The notes beneath the pieces are model-generated. The model searched no databases and had not been told where the DNA came from. It worked only from the letters and a program-made list of their open reading frames with translations. This document shows, in pieces, positions 32,527-40,357 of a DNA stretch of 64,000 bases. Numbering within the stretch: the stretch's first letter is position 1; every line of letters begins with the position of its first letter. The stretch is taken from contig NZ_JHXF01000009.1 of assembly GCF_000621845.1 (NCBI RefSeq), forward strand, positions 1 to 64,000, given 5' to 3'. The position numbers and the translations under genes were made by a program. Origin of the DNA: Ruminococcus flavefaciens MA2007 (GTDB taxonomy: Bacteria > Bacillota > Clostridia > Oscillospirales > Ruminococcaceae).

Positions 32527-34062
32527 TTGGCAGAATATATTCTCGAAATGAAAAACATAACAAAGGAATTCCCCGGTGTAAAGGCTCTCGATAACGTTAA
32601 TCTGCAAGTCAAGCCAGGTGAGATACACGCTCTCGTAGGAGAAAACGGAGCAGGCAAATCCACTCTAATGAACGTACTCAGCGGAACCTATCCTTTCGGT
32701 TCGTATACAGGTGATATCATATACAACGGCGAGGAGTGCAAATTCAAGACTCTCCATGACAGTGAGGAAAAGGGCATAGTTATCATTCATCAGGAGCTTG
32801 CGCTCATTCCTGAACTTTCTATAGGCGAAAATATGTTTCTTGGCAATGAACGCAAGGGACTTCTTGGTATTGACTGGGACAGGACTTACCACGAGGCAAG
32901 CGAACATATGCAGCAGGTAGGTCTTAAAGAAGAGGCAACTACTCTTATCAAGGACATCGGTACAGGCAAGCAGCAGCTGGTTGAGATAGCAAAGGCTCTC
33001 AGCAAGGACGTTAAGCTGCTTATCCTCGACGAGCCTACTTCGTCGCTGAACGAAGAGGACTCAAAGATGCTCCTTGACCTGCTCATAAGCTTCAAGCAGA
33101 AGGGCATGACCTCTATCATTATTTCCCATAAGCTCAACGAGATATCATATGTTGCGGATAAGATAACTGTTATTCGTGACGGTTCGACTATCGAGACCAT
33201 AGACAACGCAGACCACAATGTGGACGAGGCGCGTATCATCAGCGGAATGGTCGGACGTGAGCTCAGTGACCGCTATCCATCACGCGAGCACAATATCAGC
33301 GACAAGGTCGGCATGGAGGTCAAGGGCTGGACAGTTCACCACCCGTTATATACGGAGAAAAAGGTTGTCGACAACGTTTCCTTCAACGTTCACCGCGGCG
33401 AGATAGTAGGCTTCTCGGGACTTCAGGGCGCAGGACGCACTGAGCTTGCAATGTCTATTTTCGGCAGGTCTTACGGCTCGGATATCAGCGGAGAACTCAA
33501 GATAGACGGTGAGACGAAGGAACTGAAAAATGTTCGTGACGCTATCAAGGCAGGACTTGCATATGTTACTGAGGACAGAAAGGGCAATGGTCTTATACTT
33601 GCAGACAGCATTGCCAAGAATGTAACAATGTCGCGCCTTGAAAAGGTTTGCAGCAAGGGTATCATAAATATTGACAAAGAAAATGCTGTGGCAGAAGAAT
33701 ACAGGGAAAAGCTCAGAACAAAGACTCCTTCTGTACAGCAGGCTGTTGGAAATCTCTCGGGCGGAAATCAGCAGAAGGTACTGCTTTCAAAGTGGATGTT
33801 TGCTGATCCTGAGGTGCTTATTCTCGACGAGCCCACAAGAGGTATCGACGTAGGTGCAAAGTATGAGATATACTGCATCATGAACGACCTTGTGGCACAG
33901 GGAAAGTCCGTGGTAATGATATCCTCGGAAATGCCCGAGCTTCTCGGTATGTGTGACCGTATCTACGTTATGAACGAGGGCAAAATGGTCGCCGAGATGC
34001 CTGCTTCCGAAGCAACGCAGGAGAAGATAATGGCGGCTATCCTACAGTCTGATAAAAAATAA
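32527..34062 (+). CDS. gguA: Multiple-monosaccharide ABC transporter ATP-binding protein
   Basis: 511 aa with two tandem ABC cassettes, the standard form for sugar importers of this class. Cassette 1: Walker [11 protein letters not shown], Walker [13 protein letters not shown]. Cassette 2: degenerate Walker A ([12 protein letters not shown]), signature LSGGNQQKV, Walker [17 protein letters not shown]. The start is TTG at 32527 behind AAAGGAGGG; the next downstream ATG would remove the first strand. It pairs with ChvE and GguB. Confidence 0.9.
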   Translation: MAEYILEMKNITKEFPGVKALDNVNLQVKPGEIHALVGENGAGKSTLMNVLSGTYPFGSYTGDIIYNGEECKFKTLHDSEEKGIVIIHQELALIPELSIGENMFLGNERKGLLGIDWDRTYHEASEHMQQVGLKEEATTLIKDIGTGKQQLVEIAKALSKDVKLLILDEPTSSLNEEDSKMLLDLLISFKQKGMTSIIISHKLNEISYVADKITVIRDGSTIETIDNADHNVDEARIISGMVGRELSDRYPSREHNISDKVGMEVKGWTVHHPLYTEKKVVDNVSFNVHRGEIVGFSGLQGAGRTELAMSIFGRSYGSDISGELKIDGETKELKNVRDAIKAGLAYVTEDRKGNGLILADSIAKNVTMSRLEKVCSKGIINIDKENAVAEEYREKLRTKTPSVQQAVGNLSGGNQQKVLLSKWMFADPEVLILDEPTRGIDVGAKYEIYCIMNDLVAQGKSVVMISSEMPELLGMCDRIYVMNEGKMVAEMPASEATQEKIMAAILQSDKK

Positions 34063-34081
34063 ATGATCGAAGGAGTATAAT

Positions 34082-35242
34082 ATGAACGTCAAAACATTCG
34101 TAAAAAAATACACCATGGTCATTGCATTGGTCGTGGTATTCATATTCTTTTCATTCTGGACAGATGGCAAGCTCCTGCTTGCGCAGAATATGTCGAATCT
34201 TCTGCTCCAGAATGCATACGTGCTCGTAATGGCCTGCGGTATGCTTTTATGTATACTTACAGGCGGTAACATCGACCTTTCGGTAGGCTCAACGGTCTGC
34301 CTTATCGGAGCCATAGCGGCGCAGCTCATGTCGAAGCATAATATGAACGCCTATGCGGTCATAATACTTTGTCTGCTTCTGTCTGTCGTTATTGGTATGT
34401 GGCAGGGCTTCTGGATAGGATATATCCACATACCGCCCTTTATCTGTACTCTCGCGGGAATGTTCCTGTTCAGAGGTATAGGTCGTGCTATACTTGAGTC
34501 AAAGACCATAGCTATCAACAACAAGACATTCCTCGATACCTTTGCTTCTTATATCGAGATACCGGGGCTTGACAAGGACGTTAAATGGTCGGCGTTTATC
34601 GCAGGTATAGCTGTTGCCTGCATACTTGTTGTCGTAACAGCCTTCAATCGTATAAAGAAGGCAAAGAAGGGCTACAAGCAGGCTTCTGCTGTATCACAGT
34701 TCGCTAAGATAGCTGTTATCGACCTTCTGGTCATCGCTTACACATGGAAGCTTGCACACTACAAGGGCATTCCTGTAATGGCTCTGTGGGTACTTGCTAT
34801 TGTATTCATCTATGCATTCATTACCTCAAAGACAGCATTCGGACGCTACTTCTATGCAGTCGGCGGAAACGAAAAGGCTACAAAGCTTTCAGGTATCAAC
34901 ACAAACAAGGTCTACTTCTTAGCTTATACCTCAATGTCGCTCCTTGCAGGTCTTTCGGGACTTCTTATCGGCGCTCGTATCGGTTCTATCAACGGCGATA
35001 CAGGTAACTCCTTTGAAATGGACGCTATCGGCTCATGCTTCATAGGCGGTGCTTCTGCATACGGCGGAAGCGGTACTGTCGGAGGCGTTGTAGTCGGAGC
35101 TATCCTCCTCGGCGTTATCAATCAGGGTATGTCTATCAAGGGACTTGACAACAACTGGCAGTACGTAGTCAAGGGTGCAGTTCTTCTTGTAGCTGTTATC
35201 TTTGACGTTGTATCCAACAAAAAGACCGGTAAGGCAGGTTAA
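34082..35242 (+). CDS. gguB: Multiple-monosaccharide ABC transporter permease
   Basis: 386 aa polytopic membrane protein. Family motifs include LLCILTGGNIDLSVGSTV, GMFLFRGIGRAIL, and near the C-terminus GSCFIGGASAYGGSGTVGG with GAILLGVINQGMS. It resembles the XylH/GguB branch. It is 19 bp after gguA with its own RBS (GAAGGAG). It ends the transporter operon. Confidence 0.9.
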   Translation: MNVKTFVKKYTMVIALVVVFIFFSFWTDGKLLLAQNMSNLLLQNAYVLVMACGMLLCILTGGNIDLSVGSTVCLIGAIAAQLMSKHNMNAYAVIILCLLLSVVIGMWQGFWIGYIHIPPFICTLAGMFLFRGIGRAILESKTIAINNKTFLDTFASYIEIPGLDKDVKWSAFIAGIAVACILVVVTAFNRIKKAKKGYKQASAVSQFAKIAVIDLLVIAYTWKLAHYKGIPVMALWVLAIVFIYAFITSKTAFGRYFYAVGGNEKATKLSGINTNKVYFLAYTSMSLLAGLSGLLIGARIGSINGDTGNSFEMDAIGSCFIGGASAYGGSGTVGGVVVGAILLGVINQGMSIKGLDNNWQYVVKGAVLLVAVIFDVVSNKKTGKAG

Positions 35243-35256
35243 GCTGATACCATGTG

Positions 35257-35290
35257 CGGCTCGGGACAGTTCTGTGCTCCGAGCCGCAGT
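35257..35290 (+). other. Stable hairpin after gguB
   Basis: GCGGCTCGG pairs with CCGAGCCGC without a following T-run. It could protect the transporter mRNA 3' end or weakly terminate before the small genes downstream. Confidence 0.45.
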
Positions 35291-35311
35291 TTATAATGGA
35301 AAGGGATCTTA

Positions 35312-35608
35312 ATGATGAACGGTATAAAATACGATATGGCAAAGCGTACAAAGGCAGGAAAGGGTGCGCTCCTCAGGGCAATTGTGGGAGCATATATCGC
35401 ATATCTTGCATTCAAGATATTTTTTGCCGAGGATACTACCATGAGCGTTACATTATGCAGAATAATCGGAATAGTTTTCATAGCGGCAGATATTGCCTTT
35501 ATTGTGTATTCATATAATCTCTTTCAGAGAGAGATGAAGGACGCTGTTATCACCGAGGAAGCTCCCGAAGCTATAGAAGGATCCGACGACAGCGAGGAAG
35601 AGGAATGA
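35312..35608 (+). CDS. Small membrane protein of unknown function
   Basis: 98 aa with two predicted membrane helices (~22-40 and ~47-66), a basic N-terminus and an acidic C-terminal tail (SDDSEEEE). No family was recognised. Its stop overlaps the start of the next gene by 4 bp, so the two are a pair. It lies within the cotJC element. Confidence 0.65.
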   Translation: MMNGIKYDMAKRTKAGKGALLRAIVGAYIAYLAFKIFFAEDTTMSVTLCRIIGIVFIAADIAFIVYSYNLFQREMKDAVITEEAPEAIEGSDDSEEEE

Positions 35609-36030
35609 TACTGAATGATATTCGCGCAGTCTATGAGGAGTACACTTCACAGGTAGCAAAGCTTGAGGGCGAGAGAAAGGCTTGGGACGGTTTTTTAGGA
35701 ATGGGGAAGAAGCTCTCTGATGATCCCTGCCATGACCGCTTTTACGAGGAGCTTGAAAAGCTCCTTAAAGCTTTTGCGGAGGAGAAGCCTTCCTCTGAGG
35801 ATATACGTGCTGTACTGGACTTCATGTACCGTGTGCCCTGCGATGAGGAGCAGCCACAGAGCGCTGTAATGCCGATGAATGCAGTTCACAGCCTTACATT
35901 GGAGCTGGCGGAAAGGCTTTCGGCAGGAGACGCCGAAGCGCTCCTTGAACAGTACAAAAAGGATTATCCGAGAAGCAGGAGATTCCCTGTCCATAAGAAC
36001 GTGATAAAAGCTCTTGAACGCGCCCGTTAA
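35605..36030 (+). CDS. Hypothetical protein (141 aa)
   Basis: 141 aa, soluble and mostly helical (DIRAVYEEYTSQVAKLEGE, FYEELEKLLKAFAEEK), with no signal peptide. No family was recognised. It is translationally coupled to the small membrane protein upstream. It lies inside the cotJC element, before the MITE-like repeat. Confidence 0.65.
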   Translation: MILNDIRAVYEEYTSQVAKLEGERKAWDGFLGMGKKLSDDPCHDRFYEELEKLLKAFAEEKPSSEDIRAVLDFMYRVPCDEEQPQSAVMPMNAVHSLTLELAERLSAGDAEALLEQYKKDYPRSRRFPVHKNVIKALERAR

Positions 36031-36056
36031 AAAGTATGAACATCTAAAAAAGTATC

Positions 36057-36340
36057 ACGTTTAACCATAGTGCTTATACAGAAGTTTTATGCTTATTATT
36101 GAGAGAACCCCTTTTGAAAAAGGGGCTTCTCTCAAACTCTCTCCCTAAAACTTTCAGTTTTATTTTTTCTCATATAGGGCTCGCTCTGTATTATTACAGG
36201 GCTTTTTTATTTTAGGCGAGCCCTATATGAGAAAAAATCAGCTAAAAAAGTCTTTGGAAAGGGGTATGGGGGAAAGCCTTTCTTCAGAAAGGTTTCCCCC
36301 ATAATTAACTATAAGCTTCTATATGAGTATTGCGGTTAAC
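36057..36340. repeat. MITE-like palindromic repeat, copy 2
   Basis: About 284 bp closely matching 7-363 over the GAGAGAACCCC hairpin, the long central stem (TATAGGGCTCG with CGAGCCCTATA, which keeps pairing despite base changes) and the right end. The ~60-bp three-palindrome insertion of copy 1 is absent. It lies in the cotJC element, so the element has itself been a target. Nothing else is seen in the 36031-36359 gap. Confidence 0.75.
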
Positions 36341-36359
36341 CTCGGGACTTTTTTTCAGT

Positions 36360-36620
36360 TCAGTCTATAAGTATCTCCATATTTTTTATATGTGATATGT
36401 CCTGACCTGTGCAGGCTATCTGCATAAGCGCATATGTAATGTCTGCTGCGAGCTTTTCTTCCTCTTCCTTAGTGTGCTTTGGAATGCGGCAGGTGACCGT
36501 TGTGCCGCTGTATCGTGTGCGCAGAACGGCGATTAGTTCGGTGCCATTCTCGGTCTCGCTTATCACATCATATTCAGAGCGCTCCCACAAAGAGGGGAGG
36601 GCTTTTTTCTTTTTGTTCAT
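36360..36620 (-). CDS. Small protein divergent from the recombinase
   Basis: 86 aa, basic N-terminus (MNKKKKALPSLW), a beta-rich middle and a helical segment (KEEEEKLAADITYALMQIA). RBS GAAAGGAGGG. No family was recognised. Its position back to back with the recombinase, with an 89-bp shared upstream region, makes it a candidate accessory or directionality factor or regulator; this is inference from position and size only. Confidence 0.6.
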   Translation of the reverse strand: MNKKKKALPSLWERSEYDVISETENGTELIAVLRTRYSGTTVTCRIPKHTKEEEEKLAADITYALMQIACTGQDISHIKNMEILID

Positions 36621-36709
36621 AATTACCCTCCTTTCAGTGAATTATATGCGGTATTACTTGTACTATACTTGTGTTACCGGTAATATAATAGCACGAAAGG
36701 AGGACAAAA
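36621..36709. promoter_or_regulatory. Shared control region of the recombinase and the small divergent gene
   Basis: Contains an inverted repeat TATTAC...GTAATA, two ACTTGT half-sites, a TATAAT on the plus strand and CATATAAT (SigE-like or SigA-like) on the minus strand. Both genes have strong RBSs at its edges. The sigma factor used cannot be decided by eye. Confidence 0.45.
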
Positions 36710-38170
36710 ATGAAAGAATACTGTATGTACCTGCGAAAGTCGAGAGCTGATGTTGAAGCCGAGGCAAGAGGCGAGGGCGAAACTCTGGCCCGTCATCAGA
36801 ATATGCTCATTGAGCTTGCAAAAAGGCAGAAGCTCAGCGTAGTTAAGATATATAAGGAGATAGTCAGCGGAGACAGTATAGCTGCCCGTCCGCAAATGCA
36901 GGCTTTGCTTGCGGACGTCACTCAGGGGAAATATGCAGGAGTCCTCGTTGTGGAGATCGAGCGTCTTGCCCGTGGTGATACCATTGACCAAGGCATAGTA
37001 GCTCAGGCGTTTCGGGAGTCCTCGACTAAGATAGTTACTCCTGTAAAGACATACGATCCTGATAATGAATTTGATGAGGAATACTTCGAGTTCTCGCTGT
37101 TTATGAGCCGACGCGAGTACAAGACTATCAAGCGCCGTATGCAGGTCGGCAGACTTGCTTCTGTCAAAGAGGGAAATTATATAAGTGCGTCAGCGCCCTA
37201 TGGCTACCGCAAAATCAATCCCGAGCCGAAGGTGCATACCCTTGAAGTTGTTCCCGAAGAAGCCGAAATAATCAGACTTATATACAGGCTTTATCTCGAC
37301 GGACACGGCGCAAAGTTCATCGCAAACGAGTTGAACCGTATGGGCGTCAGTCCGCAAAAGAGCGCATTCTGGGAGCCGCCGAGCATTAAGAAGATACTCT
37401 CAAATCCGCTGTACTGCGGATTTGTTGGCTGGAAAAGCAAGTCCAACGGCGATACTCTCTACAAGGGAATTCATGAGCCGATAATCAGTGAGGAAACTTT
37501 CAACAACGCTCAGCAGAAAAAGCGCACAGCTCCTGCGGTTCAGCTGCGCCCAAATGCCAAGCTGAAAAATTACTATCACAGTATCCTTTACTGCAAAAAC
37601 TGCGGACATCAGCTGAAACGCCGCCTCATTGCAAGCAGCGGTCAAGAGCATATGCTTTGCGTACATAGTGAGTGCCGAGGTAAGATAGTCAGCTCCGCTA
37701 TTGAAGCTGTTGACGAGGCTGTGATAGCTGCATTACGCTATCGTATCAAGCAGTTTGAAAATCTAAAATGCAAAGGCACCAGCGAGTTCGGCAGCCAGCC
37801 TAATATAAAAGCTGCGCTTGCGGCGGAGCTGGAAAAGGCAAGACGTCAGCTTTTAAGGCTGTATGACCTGCTGGAACAGGAGGTCTACGATAAGGAAACG
37901 TTCATTGAACGCTCGGAAATAGTAAATGACAGAATAAAAATGCTCGAAGCGGCTGTCATGGAAGCTGAAAGAGAACAAAAGCCTGCGCTGCTGCCTGATA
38001 AAGCCGTCAAACGGCTGCAATACGTCATAGATAATTTTGAAAGCTCAGACGCCGAAGAAAAAAACAGACTGCTTCATACAGCTGTCAGGAAGATATACTA
38101 TTGCAAGACCGAGAGAATGTGCAGAAATAAGCCATTCTCAGACCTTTCGCTGAGTGCGGACTTCTTGTGA
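36710..38170 (+). CDS. Large serine recombinase (SpoIVCA-like)
   Basis: 486 aa. An N-terminal resolvase catalytic domain (1-~140) with nucleophile Ser in MYLRKSRADVE and arginines in RPQMQALLADV and ERLARGDTI. The recombinase domain (~160-270) has SAPYGYRK and the DNA-binding helices. Then a zinc ribbon (LYCKNCGHQLKRR ... CVHSECRGK, four cysteines plus His), a coiled-coil stretch (~365-440) and a C-terminal helix. The length and layout match SpoIVCA and phage integrases of this class. RBS AAAGGAGG. Its stop is 3 bp from the right arm of the att site. It should catalyse excision of the element from cotJC. Confidence 0.93.
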   Translation: MKEYCMYLRKSRADVEAEARGEGETLARHQNMLIELAKRQKLSVVKIYKEIVSGDSIAARPQMQALLADVTQGKYAGVLVVEIERLARGDTIDQGIVAQAFRESSTKIVTPVKTYDPDNEFDEEYFEFSLFMSRREYKTIKRRMQVGRLASVKEGNYISASAPYGYRKINPEPKVHTLEVVPEEAEIIRLIYRLYLDGHGAKFIANELNRMGVSPQKSAFWEPPSIKKILSNPLYCGFVGWKSKSNGDTLYKGIHEPIISEETFNNAQQKKRTAPAVQLRPNAKLKNYYHSILYCKNCGHQLKRRLIASSGQEHMLCVHSECRGKIVSSAIEAVDEAVIAALRYRIKQFENLKCKGTSEFGSQPNIKAALAAELEKARRQLLRLYDLLEQEVYDKETFIERSEIVNDRIKMLEAAVMEAEREQKPALLPDKAVKRLQYVIDNFESSDAEEKNRLLHTAVRKIYYCKTERMCRNKPFSDLSLSADFL

Positions 38171-38173
38171 TCT

Positions 38174-38202
38174 ATATGTACAACAAAGATATTGTAATAA
38201 AT
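38174..38202 (+). other. Right attachment site (attR)
   Basis: Arm ATATGTACAAC at 38174-38184, 14 bases, then core AAAT at 38199-38202. Joined with the left inner half it makes a 52-bp attP whose symmetry centre falls on the AA of the core. Confidence 0.85.
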
Positions 38203-38792
38203 TACAGTACCCTGTTAAGATAAAAACACCCAACGCAAAGCTGGCAAAGGTCATTATTTCACAGCTTGGAGGTCCTGACGGCGAGCTTGCTGCGTCCCTG
38301 CGCTATCTCAACCAGCGATATGCAATGCCCTACGGCGAAGTAAAGGGGCTTCTGACCGATATCGGAACTGAGGAGCTGGCTCACTTCGAGATGATATCAG
38401 CTATACTTTATCAGCTTACCAAGGACCTTTCCATGGAAGAGATAAAGAAAAGCGGCTTTGACACTTATTTTGTAGACCATACCACAGGCATTTATCCTGT
38501 AGCGGCTTCGGGAACTCCCTTTACTGCAACTTATTTCCAGTCAAAGGGCGATATCATAACCGATCTTTCCGAGGATATGGCTGCCGAGCAGAAGGCGAGA
38601 ACCACCTATGACAATATCCTCAGACTTGCTGACGATCCCGATGTACGCGATCCTATCCGTTTCCTCCGCGAACGCGAGATAGTTCATTATCAGCGCTTTG
38701 GAGAAGCTCTGAGGATAGCGCAGGATAAGCTGAACTCCAAGAACTTCTATGCCTGCAATCCTTCTTTCGATAAAAACTGCGGCAAAGTTTGA
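38199..38792 (+). CDS. cotJC: cotJC 3' segment, manganese-catalase-like spore coat protein
   Basis: Encodes CotJC from residue 8 to the stop (196 residues): LQYPVKIKTPNAKLAKVIISQ and GGPDGELAASLRYL are the conserved start. It carries ferritin-like metal ligands in IGTEELAHFEMI, MAAEQKARTTYDNI and REIVHYQRFGEAL. There is no start codon or RBS for this part on its own; in-frame sequence upstream belongs to the element. After excision it would join codons 1-7 at 30865. The reading frame is fully intact, with no decay, arguing against a dead gene. Confidence 0.9.
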   Translation, partial: KLQYPVKIKTPNAKLAKVIISQLGGPDGELAASLRYLNQRYAMPYGEVKGLLTDIGTEELAHFEMISAILYQLTKDLSMEEIKKSGFDTYFVDHTTGIYPVAASGTPFTATYFQSKGDIITDLSEDMAAEQKARTTYDNILRLADDPDVRDPIRFLREREIVHYQRFGEALRIAQDKLNSKNFYACNPSFDKNCGKV

Positions 38793-38925
38793 TACCGCTG
38801 GGTAATACTTTATATTTGATTTACTGCGCGTATAAATGATGGCTTCTTATTTCGTTATAATATATAAAAAGAACGCTTGTGTTTAGCTGAAACAGCGAAA
38901 TAATGCAAAAACCTCCAATTTATGC

Positions 38926-38954
38926 TTGACTTACTGAGAGTATTATGTTATAAT
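38926..38954 (+). promoter_or_regulatory. Promoter of the LRR protein leader
   Basis: TTGACT (38926-38931), a 17-bp spacer and TATAAT (38949-38954). It drives a leader of nearly 300 nt. The preceding stretch 38793-38925 shows nothing I can name. Confidence 0.8.
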
Positions 38955-38960
38955 GTATAC

Positions 38961-39240
38961 AAGAAAAGTACTTGACTTATCCGATGCCTGAACATCGGAA
39001 ATGAAAAGTATAGATGGGGAATCGAAAGAGGATAATGAAGCTGCCGATTTTTGTCGGCAGCTTCGTGCGTTTACGACGGCTTTTGCGGGAATAATTCGGG
39101 AGGAACCGACTTTTTTTACCTGAATAAGCTGTTTCTGAATGCTGAGAAATGTCCGAACCCACAGAAAAAAAGGATAATGCGGCGGAAAATGTTGAGAATA
39201 ATTGCTTTGCAGGCAGCTCCCGAGCTGTTATACTTGCTTT
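38961..39240 (+). promoter_or_regulatory. Long structured 5' leader of unknown class
   Basis: Between the promoter and the RBS at 39242 are ~280 non-coding bases with a CCGATG/CATCGG hairpin (38981-38998), a strong GAAGCTGCCGA/TCGGCAGCTTC stem (39038-39064) and a TCGG/CCGA stem followed by CTTTTTTT near 39100-39117, which could be an attenuator. It was not matched to a riboswitch class by inspection. Confidence 0.4.
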
Positions 39241-39256
39241 AAAAGGAGTGAGTGAA

Positions 39257-40147
39257 GTGAAAAGGATTCTTTTCGGCATTTTTGCCGCTGTTTTTTTGCT
39301 TATGACCGCAGTTTTCAAAGCTTACGGAGCGGAAAAAGATGATCTTGAATATTCCATTATCGGCGGCGAAGCGGTGATAGTCGGCTTCAAGGGGGAGCCG
39401 ACAGAGGTCGAAATCCCCGATTTTATCGGCTGTTACCCCGTTACTGAGATACGTGACAACGCATTCTGTAATTGTACGTCGCTGAAACGCATGACTCTGC
39501 CCGACACTCTTATGAAGATAGGACATCACAGCTTTTATGGCTGTTATTCACTGAAAAGTGCGGAACTTCCTGAGGGACTTGCCGAGATTGGCGAGGGCTG
39601 CTTCTGCGGCTGTACGGGACTGACGTCTGCGTCGATACCCGATACTCTGGAGATACTGCCCGATTCCTGCTTTCGAGCCTGCACATCGCTTAGGGAGATA
39701 AAGCTGCCAAATCAGCTGAAAGAGATAGGAAATTTCTGCTTTGCAGGCTGCACCTCCATTGAAAAAGCCGAGACAGGGGAGGAACTGCTTTCAGTCGGGG
39801 AGAGGGCTTTTTTTATGTGCGGCAGGCTTAAAAGCCTTTACATTCCGCCTGTTTGCAAGCAAATTGGCTCTCAGGCTGTTGGCTATACCTGTGACGGGAA
39901 TATAGTGCTTCGTCAGCGGGAGCTCCTCGTAAAGGGGAGTAAAGGTTCTGTCGCGGAGCGCTATGCCGAAGAAAACGGTTTTCGCTTTTATGAAGCAGAA
40001 AAGGCTTCGGAGGCATTTTCGGTGACGGGAACTGATAATGGGACTGAGGGAAACCGCTTATGTGAGGTGTTTGTGGGAGCTGTTATAGTTTTGATACTGA
40101 TATTATCCTTTCTGAGAATTGTTTTTACTGATTGGTCAGACCAATAG
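39257..40147 (+). CDS. BspA-type leucine-rich-repeat membrane-anchored protein
   Basis: 296 aa from GTG 39257, behind AAAGGAG with 8-base spacing; longer in-frame sequence lacks an RBS. Signal peptide at ~1-23. About six 23-residue Treponema/BspA-type repeats follow (IRDNAFCNCTSLKRMTLPDT; IGHHSFYGCYSLKSAELPEG and so on), then a C-terminal membrane helix (VFVGAVIVLILILSFLRIVF). Such repeats mediate protein or cell-surface interactions. It precedes two cellulosomal enzymes; a role in surface or fibre contact is plausible but unproven. Confidence 0.8.
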   Translation: MKRILFGIFAAVFLLMTAVFKAYGAEKDDLEYSIIGGEAVIVGFKGEPTEVEIPDFIGCYPVTEIRDNAFCNCTSLKRMTLPDTLMKIGHHSFYGCYSLKSAELPEGLAEIGEGCFCGCTGLTSASIPDTLEILPDSCFRACTSLREIKLPNQLKEIGNFCFAGCTSIEKAETGEELLSVGERAFFMCGRLKSLYIPPVCKQIGSQAVGYTCDGNIVLRQRELLVKGSKGSVAERYAEENGFRFYEAEKASEAFSVTGTDNGTEGNRLCEVFVGAVIVLILILSFLRIVFTDWSDQ

Positions 40148-40235
40148 CTTAAATAATTAACGCTTACAGCGGCTCTGACCATAAATTGCGCTTTGTAAAA
40201 TGCTTACCATTTTGAGGAATATTTGCAGAAATAGC

Positions 40236-40264
40236 TTGCTTTTTCTGTAAAAATATGCTATGAT
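40236..40264 (+). promoter_or_regulatory. Promoter of the GH26-GH9 genes
   Basis: TTGCTT (40236-40241), a 17-bp spacer and TATGAT (40259-40264), about 94 bp before the GH26 start. Confidence 0.6.
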
Positions 40265-40357
40265 ATATATGTGTGTATGCGTTAAGTCCGATATTTAAGA
40301 TTAGGCACTTAAATTATCGGTTTAATAAATATTATACAATGATCTGGAGGGATCAAA

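Larger units (their letters stand above)
30883..38198 (+). mobile_element. Recombinase-encoding intervening element in cotJC (skin-like)
   Basis: 7,316 bp bounded by a directly repeated AAAT core (30883-30886 and 38199-38202). It contains a large serine recombinase whose stop lies 3 bp from the right inner arm, a three-gene sugar ABC transporter, two small same-strand genes, a MITE-like repeat and a small divergent gene. Precise excision would restore cotJC in frame. This is the layout of the sigK skin and related elements that recombinases remove in the mother cell during sporulation. Excision and its timing are inferred. Confidence 0.88.

Noticed and set aside
36057..36340. The repeat as part of the recombinase att system
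   Set aside because: A related copy lies at 7-363 outside the element, so it is an independent dispersed repeat.
38154..38198. Upstream extension of the cotJC 3' segment to a start at 38154
   Set aside because: No RBS, it overlaps the recombinase end, and the sequence is element DNA including the att arm; the true start is at 30865.
30883..38198. Element as an ordinary prophage
   Set aside because: No capsid, tail, portal, terminase or lysis genes are present; the cargo is a sugar transporter.
38977..39318. Minus-strand frame over the leader of the LRR gene
   Set aside because: No RBS or recognisable protein features, and it overlaps a promoter and structured leader.
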